The notes under the pieces were generated by a model that did not search any database, was not told the origin of the DNA, and saw nothing but the letters and a program-made list of their open reading frames with translations. From assembly GCA_902771785.1 (NCBI GenBank), contig CACXYH010000029.1, positions 1-43,262 on the forward strand: a DNA stretch of 43,262 bases, given 5' to 3'. This DNA is from an uncultured Prevotellaceae bacterium (lineage in GTDB: Bacteria; Bacteroidota; Bacteroidia; Bacteroidales; Bacteroidaceae). A program made the translations under genes and the position numbers. Position 1 is the first letter of the stretch, and every line of letters begins with the position of its first letter. Positions 8,580 to 16,624 of the stretch are shown here, in pieces.

Positions 8580-10292
8580 ATGAGCAATAACAAGCAAAAC
8601 CGCCTTTCGCCCCTGTGGCTCGCCCTCTGCGTAGTCATCGGCATCCTCATCGGAACGTTCTATGCCAATCATTTTGGCGGACGCCGACTGAGCATCATCA
8701 ATACCGGCACCAACAAGCTGAACAATCTGCTGCACATCGTCAACGATAACTACGTGGATACCGTCGACGTGCAGGACCTCGTTGAAAAGGCTGTGCCTAC
8801 CATCCTCAGCGAGCTCGACCCGCATTCGGTCTATATTTCGGCCAAGGATGTGCAGACTGCCAACGACGACCTGCGCGGCTCGTTCTCTGGCATCGGCATC
8901 GAGTTCACCATCCGCAAGGACACCATTCGTGTGCAGAACGTCATCTCCAATGGTCCTGCCGAGCGGGCTGGCCTGTTGGCAGGCGATAAGATTGTAACCG
9001 TCGACGACTCCCTCTTCGTAGGCAGTATTGTGACCAATGAGGAGGCAATGCATCGGTTGAAAGGCCCCAAGGACACGAAGGTGAAGCTGGGCATCGTCCG
9101 CTATGGCGAGAAAGACCTGCGCGAGGTGACCATCACTCGTGGCGAAATACCCATGAAGAGCGTGACAGCCTCCTATATGCTCGACGAACATACAGGCTAC
9201 ATCAAAATCAAGAACTTTGGCGAGAATACCTATCCAGAGCTGCTCATCGCCCTGGCCAGCCTGTCGCAGCAGGGCTTCGAGAGCCTTGCCATCGACCTGC
9301 GAGGCAATACGGGCGGCTATTTGCAGTCGGCTGTGCAGATTGCCAACGAGTTCCTGCCGCGAGGCCGACTGATCGTCTACACGCAGGGCCGTCGCTCTGA
9401 GCGTCAGGACTATCGCAGCGACGGGCGCGGCAGCTACCAGACGCTCCCTCTCGTGGTGCTCATCGACGAAGGTTCGGCTTCGGCCAGCGAAATCCTGGCT
9501 GGTGCTATTCAGGACAACGACCGAGGCACCGTCATCGGACGTCGTTCTTTCGGCAAGGGTCTGGTGCAGCAGCCCATCGAGTTCAGCGACCACTCTATGA
9601 TACGCCTCACGATAGCCCGCTACTACTCGCCTTCAGGCCGCTGCATACAGAAGCCCTACACCAGCGGTCAGGACAAGGACTACGAGGAAGACCTGCTGAC
9701 GCGCTATCAGCATGGCGAGTTCTTCTCGCAGGACAGCATCAAGCATGAGGGACCAGAGTATCACACCCTGAACGGACGTGTGGTCTACGGTGGTGGTGGC
9801 ATCACGCCTGACATCTTTGTGCCTGAAGACACGCTGGGCGTCACCTCTTATTATAAGGAGGCAGCCATGAACGGGCTCATCCTGCAGTTTGCCTTCGAGT
9901 ATGTGGATGCCAACCGTAAGACGCTGGCTAACTATTCGACGAGCAGGGAACTGGAGAAATACTTGAAGAAGCAGAACATCGTTGATAAGTTTGCTACCTA
10001 TGCCGACAAGAACGGACTGAAGCGCCGCAACCTGATGATTCAGAAGTCGCATCGGTTGTTGGAGCGCTTCCTGACCAGCCGTATCGTCTACAACATGCTC
10101 GACGAGCAGGCATGGACAGAGAACCTGAACGAGGACGACCCCGCCATTCTTGAGACCCTTCGTCTCTTCAAGGCAGGCAATGCCTTTCCTCAGGCCCCTG
10201 GACAGAAGAATGAGAAACGGGTGAAGAAGGTGGCTCAGGCCTACAACTATCGCGACACCCACAAGGTGGTCAACTTCATTGCCCGCTGTTAG
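8580..10292 (+). CDS. S41-family C-terminal processing protease
   Basis: A 570-residue Tsp/CtpA-type serine protease. One membrane segment near the N-terminus (LWLALCVVIGILIGTFYA) anchors it with the catalytic part in the periplasm. A PDZ domain (around residues 95-185, with GIGIEFTIRKDTIRVQNVIS) precedes the protease fold. The Ser/Lys dyad aligns with Tsp: Ser301 in GSASASEILAG, Lys326 in RRSFGKGLVQQP, plus Asp312. The last ~150 residues are an extra C-terminal region usual in Bacteroidetes homologues. Substrates are unknown; relatives trim exported proteins by their C-termini. Its stop codon overlaps the stop of the convergent DciA-like gene by 3 bases. Confidence 0.92.
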   Translation: MSNNKQNRLSPLWLALCVVIGILIGTFYANHFGGRRLSIINTGTNKLNNLLHIVNDNYVDTVDVQDLVEKAVPTILSELDPHSVYISAKDVQTANDDLRGSFSGIGIEFTIRKDTIRVQNVISNGPAERAGLLAGDKIVTVDDSLFVGSIVTNEEAMHRLKGPKDTKVKLGIVRYGEKDLREVTITRGEIPMKSVTASYMLDEHTGYIKIKNFGENTYPELLIALASLSQQGFESLAIDLRGNTGGYLQSAVQIANEFLPRGRLIVYTQGRRSERQDYRSDGRGSYQTLPLVVLIDEGSASASEILAGAIQDNDRGTVIGRRSFGKGLVQQPIEFSDHSMIRLTIARYYSPSGRCIQKPYTSGQDKDYEEDLLTRYQHGEFFSQDSIKHEGPEYHTLNGRVVYGGGGITPDIFVPEDTLGVTSYYKEAAMNGLILQFAFEYVDANRKTLANYSTSRELEKYLKKQNIVDKFATYADKNGLKRRNLMIQKSHRLLERFLTSRIVYNMLDEQAWTENLNEDDPAILETLRLFKAGNAFPQAPGQKNEKRVKKVAQAYNYRDTHKVVNFIARC

Positions 10293-10579
10293 CAGTAGCG
10301 TATGTCGCTGATGATTTGGGCATTGACGTAGTCGTTGAGCTTTTTGACGTAAGTTTGGCGCTGCATGCTCAGTTCGGCACGCAAGGCGGGCGAGGTAAGG
10401 CTCACGTAGAGCGTCTGGTTCTGTATGCGAACGTCACGTGTATAGCGGGCAATCACAGGGCCTGCCACTTCTGGCCACGCCTCGATGAGCCGCTTCTGCA
10501 GCAGAGGCGTTTCGAGTCCCTGCATGCGAAGGTTGCGCATGATGAGGTCTCTGATGTCTTGAACGTCGCGCTTAAACAT
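10289..10579 (-). CDS. DUF721 / DciA-like protein
   Basis: A 96-residue protein of the DUF721 family. DciA, the better-known member, loads the replicative helicase DnaB in most bacteria that lack DnaC. The family core is visible: WPEVAGPVIARYTRDVRIQN, then LYVSLTSPALRAELSMQRQ, ending in a helix with KLNDYVNA. It is short, containing just the core KH-like domain without the long tail of proteobacterial DciA. The ATG overlaps recF by 8 bases, which fits a shared replication/repair operon. Helicase loading is inferred from family and neighbourhood, not shown. Confidence 0.8.
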   Translation of the reverse strand: MFKRDVQDIRDLIMRNLRMQGLETPLLQKRLIEAWPEVAGPVIARYTRDVRIQNQTLYVSLTSPALRAELSMQRQTYVKKLNDYVNAQIISDIRYC

Positions 10580-11651
10580 TGATTTCTCCGTTGTCTACGT
10601 GGAATAGCTTGTAGTCGAAATTTCCCTGAGAAAGTATCTGGTCCAGATGCTCGCGGTTGGTGTCGGTAATGAAAATCTGTCCGAAACCCTCGCCGGCCAC
10701 TAAACCCACAATTTGCTCTACTCGGCTGGCATCGAGCTTGTCGAAGATGTCGTCGAGCAGCAGGATGGGTTTCTTGCCCCCTTTGCTGAGTATCTCAAAC
10801 TGCGCCAGTTTCAGGGCAATGACAAAGGTCTTGTTCTGTCCCTGCGAGCCCTCGCGCTTCATGGGGTGTCCTGCCAGCATGAATTCCAGGTCGTCGCGGT
10901 GGATGCCGTGAAGCGAATAGCCCACGGCACGGTCTTTCCAGCGGTCGCGTTGAATGACCTCAAGCAGAGGCCCACGCTGGCAGTGTGAGACGTAGGTGAG
11001 CGATACCTGTTCGCGGCAGCCCGATATGGTCTGATAGAACTGCTGGAACAGAGGCTCCATCTCAGCGATAAAGGTCCTGCGCTTCTCGTAGATGCGCTCT
11101 CCCTCTTGTGCCATTTGTTCCTCCCAAAGACTCAGCAGCTCTGGGTCTGGCTCTTGTTCCTCCTGCTTCAAGAGGGCGTTTCGCTGCTGCAAGGCCTTAT
11201 TGTAGCGGTTCAGCGCGTCGATGTAGGTGCGGTCTTGCTGTGAAATCACCACGTCCATGAGCCGTCGTCGCTCCTCGCTGCCCCCTTCTATTAATAAGGT
11301 GTCGCTGGGAGCCACGAAGACAATGGGAATGAGGCCGATGTGTTCTGACAGCCGTTTGTATTCCTTTTTGTTGCGCTTCAGGTGCTTCTTCTGTCCTCGC
11401 TTCATCGAGCAATGGATGCTCAACTCTCCATATTCTCCCTCCAGCATGAAAAAGTCCTGTCCGTGCCTGATGACCTGCGAGTCGATGGGACAGGTAGCCG
11501 AGTGGCAGAACGAGAGGTAGTATACGGCATCGAGCACATTGGTCTTGCCCACGCCGTTCTGTCCGATGAAGCAATTGATTTTGGGCGACAGGTCAAGTGT
11601 GGTTTCGGCAATGTTCTTATAATTGATGATTTGCAGCTTTTCGAGCACCAT
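10572..11651 (-). CDS. recF: DNA replication and repair protein RecF
   Basis: A 359-residue SMC-like ATPase that helps load RecA at gapped DNA. Walker A GQNGVGKT is at residues 30-37. The ABC signature region SQGQNKTFVIALKLAQFEIL and Walker B PILLLDDIFDKLD follow in the C-terminal half, in the spacing of RecF (E. coli 357 residues). The order recF then DUF721, with a membrane TPR gene and ribH on the other strand, is to my knowledge a common arrangement in Bacteroidales. Identification is secure. Confidence 0.96.
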   Translation of the reverse strand: MVLEKLQIINYKNIAETTLDLSPKINCFIGQNGVGKTNVLDAVYYLSFCHSATCPIDSQVIRHGQDFFMLEGEYGELSIHCSMKRGQKKHLKRNKKEYKRLSEHIGLIPIVFVAPSDTLLIEGGSEERRRLMDVVISQQDRTYIDALNRYNKALQQRNALLKQEEQEPDPELLSLWEEQMAQEGERIYEKRRTFIAEMEPLFQQFYQTISGCREQVSLTYVSHCQRGPLLEVIQRDRWKDRAVGYSLHGIHRDDLEFMLAGHPMKREGSQGQNKTFVIALKLAQFEILSKGGKKPILLLDDIFDKLDASRVEQIVGLVAGEGFGQIFITDTNREHLDQILSQGNFDYKLFHVDNGEINV

Positions 11652-11668
11652 TTACGCTATTTTTAGTG

Positions 11669-11676
11669 CAAAGTTA
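11669..11676 (-). promoter_or_regulatory. -7 element for recF
   Basis: TAACTTTG on the minus strand, 18 bases from the recF ATG. No clear TTG is seen at the -33 position. Confidence 0.55.
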
Positions 11677-11740
11677 GTGTAAATCGGCCGAAAAAACGAA
11701 AAAAGTATGAAATAAATTTCACTATGTGGCAGATTTTCTG

Positions 11741-11748
11741 TAATTTTG
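11741..11748 (+). promoter_or_regulatory. -7 element for the TPR-ribH operon
   Basis: TAATTTTG lies 42 bases before the ATG at 11791. TTC rather than TTG is at the -33 position, 20 bases upstream. Confidence 0.6.
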
Positions 11749-11790
11749 CCCCGCAAATTTTATTGACACTTAAAAAGATCAACAAAAATA

Positions 11791-12468
11791 ATGGCAGATT
11801 CAAAGAAAAACGTGAGCGCACAACCCTCAGAGGTAACGCTCAATCAGGGTGAGGCTTTGTTCCTCAAGTACAAGAACGCAATCATCTGTGCAATAGTAGC
11901 CATCGTGGTGATTATTGCCGGTGTGATTCTCTACAAGAATTACGTGTCGGAACCTCGTGAGCAGGAAGCCAGCACCGTACTGGCCAAGGGTCAGGAAATG
12001 TTCCAGAACCAGCAGTTTGAGCAGGCTCTCAATGGCGATAGCCTGGGCTTCGTGGGCTTTGCAAAGATTGCATCCGACTATAGCTCTACCGACGCAGGCA
12101 ACCTGGCCAATCTCTATGCCGGTCTGTGTTGCGCTCAGCTCGACAAGTGGCAGGAAGCCGCTCAGTATCTTGAGAAGTTCAGCGGTTCTGACGACCAGAT
12201 GATTTCTCCCTCTGTGGAGGCTGCTCTGGGCAACGCCTATGCTCATCTGGAAAAGCTCGACGACGCCGTGAAGCACCTGAAGGCTGCTGCCGAGAAGGCC
12301 GACAACAACACCCTCTCGCCCGCATTCCTCATCCAGGCTGGCGAAATTCTGGAGAGCCAGGGCAAGAAAGCCGAGGCTCTGAAACTCTATCAGACCATCA
12401 AGGAGAAGTACCTGCAGTCGGTGCAGTACCAGATCATCGACGAGTACATTGAGCGCGTAGCCGAGTAA
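11791..12468 (+). CDS. Membrane-anchored tetratricopeptide-repeat protein
   Basis: A 225-residue protein with a cytoplasmic N-terminal tail, one membrane segment (residues ~32-53, AIICAIVAIVVIIAGVILY) and a C-terminal domain of three or four TPR-like helix pairs, such as DAGNLANLYAGLCCAQLDKW and EAALGNAYAHLEKLDDAV. The arrangement is like YfgM, which joins the SecYEG translocon with periplasmic chaperones, but a specific role here is only inferred from shape. It precedes ribH by 27 bases on the same strand, probably as one transcript. It is divergent from recF. Confidence 0.8.
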   Translation: MADSKKNVSAQPSEVTLNQGEALFLKYKNAIICAIVAIVVIIAGVILYKNYVSEPREQEASTVLAKGQEMFQNQQFEQALNGDSLGFVGFAKIASDYSSTDAGNLANLYAGLCCAQLDKWQEAAQYLEKFSGSDDQMISPSVEAALGNAYAHLEKLDDAVKHLKAAAEKADNNTLSPAFLIQAGEILESQGKKAEALKLYQTIKEKYLQSVQYQIIDEYIERVAE

Positions 12469-12495
12469 TGTTTCACGTTTAGCGTCACAAAGTAA

Positions 12496-12972
12496 ATGGC
12501 TACAGCACTCCATAATCTGAGCGACTACGACTTCTCGAAGGTGCCCGATGCATCGAACATGTGTTTCGGCATCGTGGTGGCAGAGTGGAACCCTGAGATT
12601 ACGGGTGCCATGCTTGAGGGCTGCGTCAATACGCTCGAGAAGCACGGCGCTCTGCCAGAGAATATCCACGTGAAGACCGTGCCTGGCTCGTTCGAACTGA
12701 TTTATGGCGCACAGCAGCTGTCGCGCAACGACGGCTACGATGCCATCATCATCTTGGGCAGCGTCATTCGTGGCGAGACTCCTCATTTCGACTATATCTG
12801 TCAGGGAGTCACCCAGGGAATAGCCCATCTGAACGCCACGAACAATATACCTATTATATATGGTCTGCTCACCACCGAAGACCTGCAGCAGGCAAAGGAC
12901 CGTGCAGGTGGCAGGTTGGGTAACAAAGGCGACGAGTGCGCCGTTGTGGCCATCAAGATGGCAAAGTTCTGA
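12496..12972 (+). CDS. ribH: 6,7-dimethyl-8-ribityllumazine synthase
   Basis: Catalyses the next-to-last step of riboflavin synthesis, condensing the ribityl-aminopyrimidine with dihydroxybutanone phosphate. At 158 residues it is normal in length. Landmarks: [19 protein letters not shown] (pyrimidine site Trp), [13 protein letters not shown], the [14 protein letters not shown] loop with the catalytic His, and [17 protein letters not shown] near the C-terminus. The protein forms 60-subunit or smaller shells in other species. No FMN riboswitch is visible upstream. Identification is secure. Confidence 0.96.
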   Translation: MATALHNLSDYDFSKVPDASNMCFGIVVAEWNPEITGAMLEGCVNTLEKHGALPENIHVKTVPGSFELIYGAQQLSRNDGYDAIIILGSVIRGETPHFDYICQGVTQGIAHLNATNNIPIIYGLLTTEDLQQAKDRAGGRLGNKGDECAVVAIKMAKF

Positions 12973-13005
12973 GCATTGCTCAGCACTCATCAGTCAAGAT
13001 AACCC

Positions 13006-13038
13006 CAGGGCGGGTCTGCTAACCGCAGGCTCGCCCTG
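13006..13038 (+). terminator. Hairpin after ribH
   Basis: Fourteen-base arms (CAGGGCGGGTCTGC and GCAGGCTCGCCCTG) pair with two G-U wobbles around a 5-base loop. The hairpin lies 33 bases after the ribH stop. A short mixed T/A stretch follows rather than a strong U tract, so it may be a weak terminator or an mRNA-end stabiliser. Confidence 0.5.
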
Positions 13039-13079
13039 CTTACTTTAAAAACAGTCATCACTAAAAACCTACGACAACA

Positions 13080-13829
13080 ATGAAACTGATTAGCTGGAAC
13101 GTAAACGGACTTCGCGCTTGCGAAGGGAAAGGATTTAGCGACGTGTTCCGCCAACTCGATGCCGACTTCTTCTGCCTGCAGGAGACGAAGATGCAGCCTG
13201 GACAACTCGACCTCGCGTTCGAGGGCTACGAGAGCTACTGGAATTCGGCTGAAAAGAAAGGCTATTCGGGCACGGCGATTTTCACGAAGCACAAGCCGCT
13301 CAGCGTCAGCTACGGGCTGGGCATCGACGAGCACGACCATGAGGGTCGCATCATTACGCTCGAAATGGATGCGTTCTTCCTTGTGTGCTGCTATACGCCC
13401 AACTCGCAGGACGGGCTGAAGCGACTCGACTATCGCATGCGGTGGGAAGACGACTTCCGCGCTTATTTGCAACGACTCGACCAGCAGAAACCCGTCATCC
13501 TCTGTGGCGACCTGAATGTAGCCCACGAGGAAATCGACATCAAGAACCCCAAGACCAATCGTCATAATGCCGGCTTTACCGACGAGGAGCGCCAGCAATT
13601 CAGCAATCTGCTTGCGAGTGGCTTCTGCGATACCTACCGCACGCTCCATCCTGATAAGGTGGAGTACTCGTGGTGGTCGTATCGTTTCCAGGCCCGTCAG
13701 AAGAATGCCGGTTGGCGCATCGACTACTTCGTGGTCAGCGAGCGATTGATGCCCCAAGTAGCCGATGCCAGTATTCACACCGAAATCTTCGGCAGCGACC
13801 ATTGTCCTGTGGAAGTGGAGATTAGATGA
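13080..13829 (+). CDS. xth: Exodeoxyribonuclease III (AP endonuclease)
   Basis: A 249-residue Mg-dependent AP endonuclease/3' exonuclease for base-excision repair. The N-terminus MKLISWNVNGLRA and FCLQETKMQ carry the metal-binding Asn and Glu. GDLNVAHEEIDI holds the Asp/Asn pair. The C-terminal WRIDYFVVSERL and SDHCPVEVEI give the catalytic Asp-His. Length and motif order match ExoA/APE1-type enzymes. It starts 107 bases after ribH beyond a hairpin, so it may be separately transcribed, although no strong TAnnTTTG was found just upstream. Confidence 0.95.
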   Translation: MKLISWNVNGLRACEGKGFSDVFRQLDADFFCLQETKMQPGQLDLAFEGYESYWNSAEKKGYSGTAIFTKHKPLSVSYGLGIDEHDHEGRIITLEMDAFFLVCCYTPNSQDGLKRLDYRMRWEDDFRAYLQRLDQQKPVILCGDLNVAHEEIDIKNPKTNRHNAGFTDEERQQFSNLLASGFCDTYRTLHPDKVEYSWWSYRFQARQKNAGWRIDYFVVSERLMPQVADASIHTEIFGSDHCPVEVEIR

Positions 13830-13870
13830 GAGATGAAAGCTGAAAAATGAAAGTTGAAAGATTAAGAGAT

Positions 13871-14560
13871 ATGAAGAAACGTGGTTTTTATTCCTTTTTA
13901 CTTGTTTTCTGTCTGAGCTTCGTCCTTGTGCTTCCTTCGGCAGCACAGGTGAAGTCCGTGTCTATTCTGGGCGACTCCTATTCAACCTTCGAAGGGTTCG
14001 TGACGCCCGCCACCAACGAGATGTGGTATTATGCTCAGGGCGAGCGTGGGCGTACCGATGTGATGGACGTGCGCCAGACGTGGTGGCATCAGCTCATAGC
14101 CAAGCAGGGCTGGAAGCTCTGCGTCAACAATTCCTATAGCGGCTCCACCATCAGCTACTGGGGCTATAGTGCCAACGACTATTCGGCCCGCTCGTTCCTT
14201 ACCCGCATGAGCGACCTTGGCTGTCCTGACATCATCTTCATCTTTGGCGGCACCAACGACAGCTGGGCAGGTTCGCCTATTGGCGAATACCAGTACGAGA
14301 ATCTGGCCAAAGCCAACTTCTGGAACTTCCGTCCCGCTATGGCCCGCATGCTCGAGTGGATGACCCTGCGCTACGTGGGCACCCAGATCTATTTCCTGCT
14401 CAACGATGGGCTGAAGCCAGAGGTCAACGAGTCGGTGAAGACCATCTGCCAGCATTACGGCGTGAAGTGCATCGAGCTGCACAACATCGACAAGCTCTCT
14501 GGTCATCCCTCTGTGAAGGGCATGCAGCAGATAGCTGAACAGATAACGAAAGCCTTATAG
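13871..14560 (+). CDS. Secreted SGNH/GDSL-family hydrolase
   Basis: About 229 residues from the ATG at 13871, chosen because it begins a good signal peptide (KKRGFYSFLLVFCLSFVLVL, cleavage near AAQ); an in-frame ATG at 13847 would add eight charged residues in front. Block I GDSYSTF gives Ser36, block III GGTNDSW gives the Asn, and GHPSVKG gives the catalytic His212, replacing the usual DxxH by GHPS. SGNH enzymes in this phylum are mostly carbohydrate esterases that strip acetyl groups. It directly precedes GH35 and GH2 genes, which supports a role in processing a plant or mucin glycan, but the substrate is not known. Confidence 0.82.
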   Translation: MKKRGFYSFLLVFCLSFVLVLPSAAQVKSVSILGDSYSTFEGFVTPATNEMWYYAQGERGRTDVMDVRQTWWHQLIAKQGWKLCVNNSYSGSTISYWGYSANDYSARSFLTRMSDLGCPDIIFIFGGTNDSWAGSPIGEYQYENLAKANFWNFRPAMARMLEWMTLRYVGTQIYFLLNDGLKPEVNESVKTICQHYGVKCIELHNIDKLSGHPSVKGMQQIAEQITKAL

Positions 14561-14571
14561 TTTTTCTCTTT

Positions 14572-16584
14572 ATGAAGCGCCTATTAAGCATTCTGCTGGC
14601 CATGATGGGCATAGGACTGATGGCATCAGCCCAGGTGCCTGTCGTGACGTGGGATCGTTATAGCCTGATGATTGACGGACGGCGAGTATGCCCCGTCATG
14701 GGTGAGGTCCACTACTCGCGCATTCCTGCCGACGAATGGCAGCAGGAGGTGCGCAAGATCAAGGAAGGCGGCGTCACGATGATTGCCACCTACGTGTTTT
14801 GGAACCATGTCGAGGAGCAGGAGGCCATCTTCCGCTGGGACGGACAGCGCAATCTGCGCCGCTTCCTCGAGGTGTGCCGTCAGGAAGAGATGCCCGTCGT
14901 GCTGCGCATCGGGCCGTTCTGTCATGGTGAGGTGCGCAATGGTGGTATTCCTGACTGGGTTTTTACGAAGGGCTGCAAGCTGCGTTCCCAAGACAAGACT
15001 TTCCTGGCTTATGTAGAGAAACTCTATCGGCAGATTTTCACGCAGGTGCAAGGATTGCAATGGAAAGATGGCGGCCCCGTCGTTGCTGCTCAGTTCGACA
15101 ACGAATATCGCGGCTCTGGCGACTACCTGCTGGCGCTGAAGCGGATGGCGCAGAAAATAGGCTTCGACCTGCCTTTCTACACCCGTACTGGATGGCCTGA
15201 GCTGTCGAAGCCTGTGCCTTACGGCGAGATGTTGCCCCTCTACGGCGACTATGCCGACGGCTTCTGGGACAAGTCTATCGAAGAGACGACGGGCAATTAC
15301 TATAAGGCCTTCAACTTCAAGGGCTTCCGCTCGTCGACGGCCATAGGCACAGATCTCCTGGGCAAGCAGGACGAAAAGGTGAACAAGGGCGACGAGGCCT
15401 ATCCTTACTTCACCTGCGAGCTGGGTGGCGGAATGGCCACGGCCTATCATCGCCGTCCCTTCGTCTATCCTGAAGATGCCTATGCGATGGCGCTGGTGAA
15501 GCTGGGCTCTGGCAGCAACCTGCTGGGCTACTATATGTATCACGGCGGAACCAACCCTGAGGGCATCACTACTCTGAACGAGACTCAACGCACGCCGGGC
15601 ACGGCCAACAACGACCTGCCTCAGCTGACCTATGACTTCCAGGCACCGCTCGGCGAGTTCGGACAAACCTATCCGCAGTACTACATGCTGCGCCCGCTCC
15701 ACCTGTTCATGCACGACTATGGCGAACAGCTGGCCACGATGGAGGCGCAGTTCCCCTCCAGCCAGAACCTGAAGAAGGGCGACGATAGCGCCTTGCGCTG
15801 GGCCGTACGTGCCGAGAAGGGCAGCGGCTTCATCTTTGTGAACAACTACGAGCGCCTGCAGAACCTCAGCGCGAAGAAGAACGTGCGGCTGGAGGCCTGC
15901 GGCGTGCAGTTGCCGCGCCTCACCATCCCTGCGGGCTGCATGGCCATCTTCCCCGTCAATATCGACGGCATCCGCTATGCTACGGCCCAGTTGGTGGCTC
16001 GCCGCGACGGCAAGGTCTACATGATGCAGCTCAAGGGCATTCCCACCACTATTGCCCTGCAGAGCGGCAAGACGCTGAAGAACGTGAAGCCGAAGGGTCT
16101 TTCTGCCCCCGTCTTCGACAACGTCTACCTGCTCTCGCAGCAGGAGGCCGAGCGGCTCTTCCTGCCGGCATCGGTTGCGCCGTCGCCAGCTGTCCAGTGC
16201 CAGTACAGGAAGGTGCGTGAGGCAGGACAGCTGCGCAGCATCCAGAAAGGCCCCGCCAAGGTGGCCGAGGCTCCTACAGAAGCCGAATGGGCGCAGGCTG
16301 CCGTCTACGAAATAGCGCTCCCAGCAGGCTCGTCGGCTGTTGGCGCACGAATGCTCAGCATCGAGTATCAGGGCGACTGCGCCCGTCTGTATGCAGGCGG
16401 CAAGCTCATTGCCGACAATTTCCAGTATGGCCGTCCGTTCCTCTATGGGCTGTGGCGACTTCCCCAGGGCGTGCAGCAACTCGAGCTGCGCATCCTGCCT
16501 TGGCAGCAGCATGCGCCCATCTATCTGCCGCGCGAGGCCGACAAGAGGCCTGGTGAGAGCGTGAAGGGGATCAATATTAGATAA
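14572..16584 (+). CDS. GH35 beta-galactosidase, secreted
   Basis: A 670-residue glycoside hydrolase with a signal peptide (LLSILLAMMGIGLMASAQ). The GH35 barrel begins with MGEVHYSRIPADEW, followed by GGVTMIATYVFWNHVEEQ and RIGPFCHGEVRNGGIPDWV, all family hallmarks. The acid/base is Glu178 in QFDNEYRG, where most GH35 enzymes have ENEYG. The nucleophile is Glu283 in TCELGGGM. The C-terminal ~250 residues are beta-rich accessory domains. The enzyme would release terminal beta-galactose from exported or imported glycan fragments, probably in the periplasm. It starts 11 bases after the SGNH gene, so the two form an operon with the following GH2. No SusC/SusD pair is in the window. Confidence 0.9.
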   Translation: MKRLLSILLAMMGIGLMASAQVPVVTWDRYSLMIDGRRVCPVMGEVHYSRIPADEWQQEVRKIKEGGVTMIATYVFWNHVEEQEAIFRWDGQRNLRRFLEVCRQEEMPVVLRIGPFCHGEVRNGGIPDWVFTKGCKLRSQDKTFLAYVEKLYRQIFTQVQGLQWKDGGPVVAAQFDNEYRGSGDYLLALKRMAQKIGFDLPFYTRTGWPELSKPVPYGEMLPLYGDYADGFWDKSIEETTGNYYKAFNFKGFRSSTAIGTDLLGKQDEKVNKGDEAYPYFTCELGGGMATAYHRRPFVYPEDAYAMALVKLGSGSNLLGYYMYHGGTNPEGITTLNETQRTPGTANNDLPQLTYDFQAPLGEFGQTYPQYYMLRPLHLFMHDYGEQLATMEAQFPSSQNLKKGDDSALRWAVRAEKGSGFIFVNNYERLQNLSAKKNVRLEACGVQLPRLTIPAGCMAIFPVNIDGIRYATAQLVARRDGKVYMMQLKGIPTTIALQSGKTLKNVKPKGLSAPVFDNVYLLSQQEAERLFLPASVAPSPAVQCQYRKVREAGQLRSIQKGPAKVAEAPTEAEWAQAAVYEIALPAGSSAVGARMLSIEYQGDCARLYAGGKLIADNFQYGRPFLYGLWRLPQGVQQLELRILPWQQHAPIYLPREADKRPGESVKGINIR

Positions 16585-16624
16585 GAGATAAGAGATATTA
16601 GATAAGAGATATTAGATAAGAGAT
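16574..16624 (+). repeat. 14-bp tandem repeat between GH35 and GH2 genes
   Basis: Two perfect copies of ATATTAGATAAGAG plus flanking partial copies fill the 38-base gap. The repeats begin within the last codons of the GH35 gene and run into the GH2 start codon. Each unit contains a purine-rich AAGAG that could act as ribosome-binding sequence, so copy number could change the spacing to the GH2 start. Confidence 0.6.

Noticed and set aside
12469-12495. FMN riboswitch before ribH
   Set aside because: The gap is 27 bases and nothing like the conserved FMN element is visible there or upstream of the TPR gene.
14626-16512. A 628-codon open frame on the minus strand opposite the GH35 gene
   Set aside because: It mirrors a gene with clear GH35 motifs and signal peptide. 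Its product is Leu/Ala/His/Gln-rich without domains; long antisense frames arise from GC-rich codon bias. The same holds for the long frames opposite lysS (2809-3789 plus), the M3 peptidase (6762-7988 minus), GH2 (18603-19556 minus) and menF (32788-33777 minus).
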